This document shows, piece after piece, positions 61,078 through 64,000 of a stretch of DNA of 64,000 bases. Every line of letters starts with the position of its first letter. The first letter of the stretch is position 1. The notes under the pieces are model-generated. The model did no database searches. It was not told where the DNA came from and worked only from the letters and a program-made list of their open reading frames with translations. Position numbers and translations under genes: made by a program. Source of the DNA: DATFKA01 sp042095835 (GTDB lineage Bacteria > Bacteroidota > Bacteroidia > Chitinophagales > Saprospiraceae); contig JBELML010000002.1 in the NCBI GenBank assembly GCA_042095835.1, positions 1 through 64,000 of the forward strand, read 5' to 3'.

Positions 61078-63654
61078 TTAGTTATTGGGCTTTACATTGA
61101 TGTCAACTTGAACGATTTCAACCCTTCGTTCGATACAAGCCAATAAACTAAATACAGAAAGTCGCCTGTCTTTACTATTGTCGATATTCTGCACGCCTAG
61201 ATCTCCAAGGCTTGATAAAAAGGATTGAATTTGAGGAGGAATATCCAAGCCTACCCTTTTCTCACCAAGGGCAAGCTCTGTAATTTTCAACTGACCATTA
61301 TCAATAAATTTCTTGAGTACACCCTCTTTATATTCAGAAAAGAAGTTCTCAATAGATTTAATCCTACGCTGACTCAGTCGATCATTGTACAAAGGATTAG
61401 CAATAGGGCTGGTATAACCCTTCACTTGCATAGTCAAAGAGTTCCCTCTCTCTAAAAAGCCAACTAATTTACTAGCAAATAAACGCAAATTTGCCATACC
61501 ACCGCTCACTTCTCTACTAAAGAAAATATCGTAGTAGCGTTCTGCATCAAATTTCTGCTCCTCCGAGAGCACTGATGCAAATCCTTGGTAGTAATTTTGC
61601 TGTTGTAAAGCGTAGCGCTCTGTCAAATCAGCATAATTATCTCTTGTGGTCGGAGAGTAATTGGAGTTAAAAGGCTGAGCATTATCATAGTATAAAGCCA
61701 GAGGAAGAAAATCCGTAAAGTCAATTCTCGGCAGTGGAATCTCTACCGTAATATCTTGTCCGACCTGCTTGATAATTGCCTTGGTCAATTCCAAATCTCT
61801 TGACTCATAGCCTGGCTTAGAAGCCCTGATATAATAATCATAGTTTGGAGCTAATACTTGCGTAAAGAGATTACTGGTCTCGTTGGTCTCCCTTGAAATA
61901 GAAGTCGAATCATTTGGCACCGCAACTCGTATAATTTCTACCGTACAACCCAATAAATCTGTACCATCATCCTCGTCAAGTGTCAAAACCCTCAGGTTGA
62001 TTTCGTTTGGATTGAGATACAGTCGCTTCTCTACTGAGCGGGACTTTGGATCTAAGCCCGTGAGGTTCACAATGGTCGAATCTGGGAAAAACAACTCTTT
62101 GTTTCCTTCTAAAGTATATAGCTTATAACGATCAATTTGAAAGTCAAATCGATTGGAGTTTTCATTGGTCAAGGGCACACCATCCACTTGCTCCCAACCC
62201 AAAGAAGAGAGCATTTCCCAAGTCAAGACCTTAGGAAGTAATTTGCCCTGATTGTCTACTTCATCTAAACGCACTTCTACGCCATATAAAGGAAGAGAAT
62301 CTAAAGCATTAAAGGTTAAAACTTGGAGTTCTAATTTGTTCTCAAGATTAACCGTGTACAGATCATTACAACATACTTCCTCATCTTCATCGATATACAA
62401 AGACCCTGGACGATCAGAGTCAAAAACAGCTTTAGTCCCTAGATCGTTTAAGGTGTAATTGGTCTCATTAAAACTACTATTCACTCCTAAGCCTATATTC
62501 TCTGGAGTCACCCAAGCACCATCTTTGAAATAGCTAAAAAAGATATCGTAGCCACCATATGATTGATAACCCTTGGAGGCAAAAAACATTTGCTCAGAAA
62601 GGTGGTGATAAAAAGGAGAGACATCATCGTCTGGCGAATTCAGCTCCGTAAGATTGGTTTGCTCCGTCACATCGCCATTATCTAAAATAGGTCCGTACCA
62701 TATATCTAAACCACCTTTCCCGCCTGCTCGATTGGAGGAAAAGTAGAGTACTTCCTTTCCAGTGTATAAATCAATACCTACTGAAGGTTGAGAGTTGTCA
62801 ATACTTGGATTATTGATAGACAAAGGACGACCTTCGCTCCAAATCCCAGTGACATCTTTCTCACTTAAATAGATATCACAACGAATATCAGCGGTAGTGA
62901 TGTACTCGCATTTGCAATAATAGAGCCTATTTCCATCGCGGCTAAATGCTGGATAAGCGGTATGCCGATCTTCACTATTAAATGGTCCGGCCATCAAGAC
63001 GGGTTCTTCTGCACCGGGGTCTAATTGTAGCAGTTTAGATAATTCGCGTTTCGGAAAGACCTTGTCCTGCTCGAACTCAAAATTTAAAGAGGCAAAATAT
63101 AAGGTACCATCCTGGTATCGACCTCCAAAGTCTGAGTTCACGGTATTGACCTGCTCGCCTAAACTTACGGGAGGCAAGGTGGCCGTTCTTACATTCAATT
63201 GGCTGGCCCATTTACTATCCTCCAGTCCTTTTCTAGCTTCTTTGATCACCAATTCGGAAGAGGAACCTGGGTTATTGAGGAAGCCCTCATAATATTCGCT
63301 TGCTTTCCCAAACTGACCGGTAGTCTGGTAGGTTTTGGCCAACCAAAAAACAACATCTGGATACGTAAAAGTCGTATCTAGATCAATGACCTTATCAAAG
63401 GCAACTAGCGCCGAGCGATAGGCATGAAAGTTGTAGCCAGAGCGACCTTTATAGTACCAAGCGCGAGCAAGGGTACTATCATATTGAAGGGCTGCATCAT
63501 AATATTTAAAGGCAGAATAATAATCTTTCTGCGCATAGGAGGTGTCCGCTGCTTCTAGCCAAGCATCAAGGGATTGTCCCTGAAGGCTGACGCCGGCAGT
63601 TAAAAATAGAAGTGCGAGTATATATGTTTTTCTTACTGTCATCCTGCTTTGCAT
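61078..63654 (-). CDS. TPR - PD40 propeller - OmpA-like protein lacking the peptidoglycan Asp
   Basis: 858 residues (a start at M5, 63642, is equally possible). Signal peptide about 10-26 (LALLFLTAGVSLQGQ). TPR repeats about 30-130 (YYSAFKYYDAALQYDSTLAR). PD40 propeller about 180-430 (TAYPAFSRDGNRLYYCKCEY, GKEVLYFSSNRAGGKGGLDI). Regulatory beta domains about 440-650. The OmpA-like end (about 725-840) keeps the R-R motif (NDRLSQRRIKSIENFF) but where peptidoglycan-binding OmpA domains have G-H-T-D it reads GYTSPIANPLYN, so the key Asp is absent. It sits between a PorP/SprF gene (27 bp upstream) and the giant PKD gene (26 bp downstream) in a T9SS-type operon. Confidence 0.88.
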   Translation of the reverse strand: MQSRMTVRKTYILALLFLTAGVSLQGQSLDAWLEAADTSYAQKDYYSAFKYYDAALQYDSTLARAWYYKGRSGYNFHAYRSALVAFDKVIDLDTTFTYPDVVFWLAKTYQTTGQFGKASEYYEGFLNNPGSSSELVIKEARKGLEDSKWASQLNVRTATLPPVSLGEQVNTVNSDFGGRYQDGTLYFASLNFEFEQDKVFPKRELSKLLQLDPGAEEPVLMAGPFNSEDRHTAYPAFSRDGNRLYYCKCEYITTADIRCDIYLSEKDVTGIWSEGRPLSINNPSIDNSQPSVGIDLYTGKEVLYFSSNRAGGKGGLDIWYGPILDNGDVTEQTNLTELNSPDDDVSPFYHHLSEQMFFASKGYQSYGGYDIFFSYFKDGAWVTPENIGLGVNSSFNETNYTLNDLGTKAVFDSDRPGSLYIDEDEEVCCNDLYTVNLENKLELQVLTFNALDSLPLYGVEVRLDEVDNQGKLLPKVLTWEMLSSLGWEQVDGVPLTNENSNRFDFQIDRYKLYTLEGNKELFFPDSTIVNLTGLDPKSRSVEKRLYLNPNEINLRVLTLDEDDGTDLLGCTVEIIRVAVPNDSTSISRETNETSNLFTQVLAPNYDYYIRASKPGYESRDLELTKAIIKQVGQDITVEIPLPRIDFTDFLPLALYYDNAQPFNSNYSPTTRDNYADLTERYALQQQNYYQGFASVLSEEQKFDAERYYDIFFSREVSGGMANLRLFASKLVGFLERGNSLTMQVKGYTSPIANPLYNDRLSQRRIKSIENFFSEYKEGVLKKFIDNGQLKITELALGEKRVGLDIPPQIQSFLSSLGDLGVQNIDNSKDRRLSVFSLLACIERRVEIVQVDINVKPNN

Positions 63655-63681
63655 TTACAACATTTTCCTAAAAGATTGTCT

Positions 63682-64000
63682 TTAAATGAGGGGACAAATC
63701 TTATACTTGGGTAGTGGCTCTACTCTTTTAAAAATATAGCGAAGAGAAAACTCAGGGCCACTATCTCGATTCGTAGCGATCTGGAATCCAGAGGTATTGA
63801 CCTCATAACTAAAGCCTGCTCGCCAATTGTTGAAATTAATTTCAGCAGTAGGTGACCAAGATTCTCCAAAGTCATGCGATCGGAAATTTACGCCCAATTG
63901 AAACGCTAATTGTTTACCAGGATTTCTATTAACATGCCACTTGAGGGCAGCACCGTAGTTCAGCTCTCGATAAGTAGTCTGAAACTGCGCTAAAAAGGAG
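63682..64000 (-). CDS. PorP/SprF family protein, C-terminal part (5' end beyond the window)
   Basis: 106 codons from the stop at 63682 to the edge, open through the edge, so the N-terminus is missing. The visible part reads like the end of a PorP/SprF beta-barrel: LNYGAALKWHVNRNPGKQLA, FNNWRAGFSYEVNTSGF, then GPEFSLRYIFKRVEPLPKYK, the usual last strand. Some tools may call a start at TTG 63897, but the frame continues upstream without a stop. It lies 27 bp before the OmpA/PD40 gene and heads this T9SS cassette in the visible DNA. Confidence 0.85.
   Translation of the reverse strand, partial: SFLAQFQTTYRELNYGAALKWHVNRNPGKQLAFQLGVNFRSHDFGESWSPTAEINFNNWRAGFSYEVNTSGFQIATNRDSGPEFSLRYIFKRVEPLPKYKICPLI

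Noticed and set aside
54206..64000. Frameshifts in the giant repeat proteins
   Set aside because: The frames are continuous from signal peptide to sorting domain, so no break is needed to explain them.

Overview
The window comes from a chromosome of a Bacteroidota bacterium, most likely of the Saprospiria (Lewinella, Haliscomenobacter, Saprospira type). The evidence is type IX secretion (T9SS) cargo with both kinds of C-terminal sorting domain, PorP/SprF-like outer-membrane proteins next to OmpA/PD40 proteins, giant proteins built from SprB/PKD/HYR repeats, a TonB with poly-proline tracts, a eukaryotic-type citrate synthase, and the gcvH-vanZ-tonB gene order familiar from Bacteroidota. I saw no rRNA, tRNA, CRISPR array, prophage or intact insertion sequence.

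Layout. 1-8067 (minus) is the N-terminal 2,689 codons of a giant secreted protein that runs off the left edge; its visible C-terminal part is an array of 207-bp (69-residue) repeats. 8188-16354 is an accessory stretch: a trypsin-like protease fused to a TIR-like domain, a secreted alpha/beta hydrolase, a MITE-like element, a BNR-repeat lipoprotein gene broken by an in-frame stop, a small DUF2177 membrane protein, and a 1,346-residue tandem-cyclase/ATPase/TPR protein with the layout of animal soluble adenylyl cyclase. 16516-26652 (minus) is mostly housekeeping: a DUF2306 membrane protein, TonB, VanZ-like protein, GcvH, citrate synthase and a TolC/adaptor/RND efflux operon. 26783-30027 holds an OmpA/PD40/TPR protein and a cytoplasmic TPR protein.

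30502-40439 (minus) is a four-gene T9SS-type operon: giant HYR/Ig protein, PorP/SprF, OmpA/PD40, and a radical SAM/SPASM enzyme whose start overlaps the preceding gene by 4 bp. 40606-51064 is a mosaic of short units: an amidohydrolase, a GTP-cyclohydrolase-II-like protein with a flavin-binding-type partner, an ECF sigma factor with an overlapping membrane protein, a secreted arylsulfotransferase, a histidine-rich DUF4198/HupE metal-uptake pair, a DUF4038 glycoside hydrolase and a PD40 propeller protein. 51198-53999 is a pappalysin-like secreted protein whose zinc site is destroyed. 54206-64000 (minus) is a second T9SS-type cassette (PorP/SprF, OmpA/PD40, giant PKD protein) with gene order different from the first.

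The main theme is cell-surface and secretion biology: three giant surface proteins, two PorP/SprF proteins, three OmpA/PD40 proteins and two cargos with a short Por-type tail. The strongest candidates for new biology are the protease-TIR fusion, the soluble-adenylyl-cyclase-like protein with split catalytic residues, the radical SAM enzyme built into a T9SS operon, and the inactivated pappalysin.
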